Shown here piece by piece: positions 61,891 to 64,000 of a DNA stretch of 64,000 nucleotides. Made by a program: the position numbers and the translations under genes. The notes beneath the pieces were generated by a model. The model did no database searches. It worked only from the letters and a program-made list of their open reading frames with translations, and was not told the DNA's origin. This DNA comes from Solenopsis invicta (taxonomy: Eukaryota; Arthropoda; Insecta; Hymenoptera; Formicidae), in assembly GCF_016802725.1 (NCBI RefSeq), contig NC_052672.1, forward strand, positions 10,054,710 to 10,118,709, in the 5' to 3' direction. Numbering within the stretch: position 1 is the first letter of the stretch; every line of letters begins with the position of its first letter.

Positions 61891-63312
61891 TTACACATAG
61901 ACAGTGACAAGACCATTAAAATAGGTGTCATAAGTATCCTCCTCGGACCTAACACAAATCTCTAATCTCGAGAAATCGAGTGTGGCGTCATTGTTTTCGT
62001 AATCAATCTGGTCTCTTATCTAAGATGAAATAAATTATTTTATACATTTCATACTCTTAATATGTTGTAGAAAAATGTTACATTTTATTATTGAGCCTAA
62101 GATCTTGAAAATATAATAGCAAACGTAATGTGATTACACAAAAACATACCTGCAAGTGAAGTTGCCTTCTGAATTGCTCATTCAACTTTTCTATGCATAT
62201 TTTCGTTCCATATGGAATGCCAGATCTCAAATTTCCAGCGACAGTGACGTAACGAGCACGACCATCAAGGTAATCCTTGGAAAAAAACACACAAAAAATG
62301 TCAGAGAAAATAATTTGCGTCTGTCGTTTTTATCGGATGCCACATTGCATTTGTCACGGTTACGAACCTGGAGAGTATTCAACATTTTTCCTTGGTCGTC
62401 TAGGTGATTACGTTTATCATCCGTCCCAAATACAGGATAATATGCGGAAAGGGACACGTTATAGAAAGCATGTCCCACGCATTTCAAGTCCGTCTTGTTT
62501 AAGCTCCCATCTAAAGTTAATTACTAACGATAAATATTAAGTATTCAAGCGAAATTAAACAAACTTGAAAAATAATTATATCTAGTTATTTAATCATTAA
62601 AAATACGATTTTTTAGTGGTATGCTAAATTATTACAAAAATAAAAAGAACACTTTTATGTGCTAATGTATTTAAAAATTTAGATACAGATCTGAAAAAAA
62701 ATAATTTTGTTGGACTACCAAAATAATTACATAATTTCCTTTCCTTGGTTATAAGCAGGACATGGAAATATAAATTAAATATAGCGTTGTAAAGTATAAA
62801 TATAAAATTACAATAATGTAAACTGCGGAGATTAATAACTGTCACATGATAGTTATAAAAAACAAAAAACTTTCCCACGAAATATTAGATCATGAAAAAT
62901 GTAATAAAAAAATTCTACTCTTGATTTCCACTGTCAACAATAGAATACACAAAATGAGCAGTCAACTATTGCAAACAAGTCACATTGACAAGCTGTGCGA
63001 TATACTAACGTTATTTGTTCAATTCATCATGTAACTACTTAAAAATAGCAAGTAGGCCATATTGGATATTAGGCTATATACACTCACTTTAGGACGTTCA
63101 ATCATGATGAGTAATACTTCAAAAAGTTTTGATATTCTGACAACTTCGGCGTCCTACATAATTATTTTGATATTTCAATATAATTATTTTCAGATCTGTA
63201 TCTAGCTAAACTTTTAGACATTTTAGCAAAACCATTTTATTCGTGTAAGAGTAAATCACTTACCATTAGCGAGAACCGTAGAAAAGAGGAAAAATGCGAA
63301 AATCGTGAACAT
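61891..63312 (-). CDS. Small secreted 3D/double-psi-barrel-like protein
   Basis: Four minus-strand exons: 63312-63264, 62510-62368, 62275-62150 and 62019-61891, phases 1, 0 and 0, 148 residues. The N-terminus MFTIFAFFLFSTVLAN is a signal peptide. The mature part has the order expected of a 3D/double-psi beta-barrel domain (as in MltA, YuiC): LSAYYP (37-42), a G-x-M/L stretch (57-63), RYVTVAGN (72-79), GIPYGTKICI (83-92), LQIRDQID (105-112), DFSRLEICV (121-129) and NGLVTVYV (141-148). Bacterial members read roughly AYxP, IAVDP, IPLGTKVYI, DTGxxIKG, RIDIY, V.V. Asp109 and Glu126 occupy the acidic positions, though the second is usually Asp. I infer fold similarity by eye; activity is unproven. 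Intron 1 holds a MITE. It is convergent with PGRP 2. Confidence 0.8.
62640..63252. mobile_element. Full-length copy of a dispersed MITE family
   Basis: Inverted ends of about 100 bp: TTTAGATACAGATCTGAAAA (62679-62698) and the reverse complement of the right end (TAGCTAGATACAGATCTGAAAA), each followed by AATAATT-rich and CCAAAATAATTA/TCAAAATAATTA blocks. The interior matches 7905-8205, and the right end matches 29730-29880. It lies in intron 1 of the 3D-like gene. No coding capacity. Confidence 0.75.
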
Positions 63313-64000
63313 TTTCGTATCTGAATAACACAATTCGTAACGATCCCACGGCAATGATCGTTCTGATCGTCGAATGACCAATCGTCCTCATTTAAGCTGA
63401 CCTACCTATATAGAATGACGATCGGAATTTGCTAACGCTTGACAATTTACTCAATCACTTTTGAATGCATTCTAATAAATAAAAGGAATCGAAATTACAG
63501 CACTCATCATATATATTGTTTTCCTATGCAAACTGTCCATCACATAATGAATCATGTCACACACAATGGCTAGTAATACGAAACACTTTTTTACGCAACA
63601 CATAATTATGTGCATCTGTTCTCAATAGGAACGATTATTCTGAACAGAACTGATTACTTGGCAATATTATTGATTATTTGTGTCACATTATAGAAGTAGA
63701 TAAAATTACTTATATATATTATATTAGATAATATACTTATATATATTATATATTATTGTTATTTTATCAACATCTAATGGCTTTTTTATTTCTTGAATAT
63801 TTGATATAAATATATTTACGCGTGTGCAATGCTTTTTTCGCGAGTTTTCGAATACGGAACAATAAATGTTCGGCTCTTTAGCTTGATTAGGAAGTTTGAT
63901 TGTTGCTTCTATGGCGACATTATAGCACCGAAGCTACTTTCTAGCTATACCATTCATAAATAATATAGTACATTGGGTGAATAGGACACGTGGAAAACGA
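63313..64000. other. Upstream region of the 3D-like gene
   Basis: No gene seen. On the minus strand a TATATAG lies near 63412-63406, about 95 bp before the start codon, and could be its TATA box. The remainder is AT-rich with short TATA repeats near 63710-63755. Confidence 0.4.

Overview
This is animal nuclear DNA, most likely from an insect and probably a hymenopteran such as an ant (taxon inferred). The genes are split by GT-AG introns, the background is AT-rich with short GC-rich promoter-like islands, insect-type peptidoglycan recognition proteins (PGRPs) are present, and there are many small inverted-repeat transposon remnants. There is no bacterial or viral gene organisation. All gene models were built by hand from splice sites, reading-frame continuity and family motifs; none was checked by database search.

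Layout. 1-12.7 kb: mostly non-coding, with GC-rich islands, microsatellites and one splice-bounded candidate exon (202-336). 12.7-18.2 kb (+): a Rab-family small GTPase whose 43-nt first coding exon lies 4.5 kb upstream of the rest. 22.6-35.5 kb (+): a PAN/Apple-domain locus of secreted, probably extracellular-matrix proteins, seen as a short upstream unit (22.6-24.5 kb) and a 12-exon, 1069-residue unit (27.5-35.5 kb) that may be separate genes or alternative starts of one gene. 37.2-40.9 kb (+): pyridoxine-5'-phosphate oxidase, with fossil hAT-like elements in intron 1. 41.2-42.6 kb (-): METTL18-type protein-histidine methyltransferase, convergent with it. 42.6-46 kb: transposon graveyard. 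46-50 kb: a GC-rich, possibly bidirectional promoter island with partial, unrecognised genes on both strands. 54.2-56.7 kb and 59.5-61.5 kb (+): two secreted PGRPs, both keeping the zinc-amidase ligands. 61.9-63.3 kb (-): a small secreted protein that looks like a 3D/double-psi beta-barrel (MltA/YuiC-like) domain.

How they fit together. The last 10 kb reads as a small peptidoglycan-handling cluster: two predicted amidase-competent PGRPs, the first with a consensus NF-kappaB site just upstream, lying tail-to-tail with a secreted protein resembling bacterial peptidoglycan lytic enzymes. That pairing is the most unusual thing in the window. The other genes are ordinary housekeeping or matrix genes with no evident functional link. 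Repeats are dominated by non-autonomous DNA elements, several with recognisable 8-bp target-site duplications.
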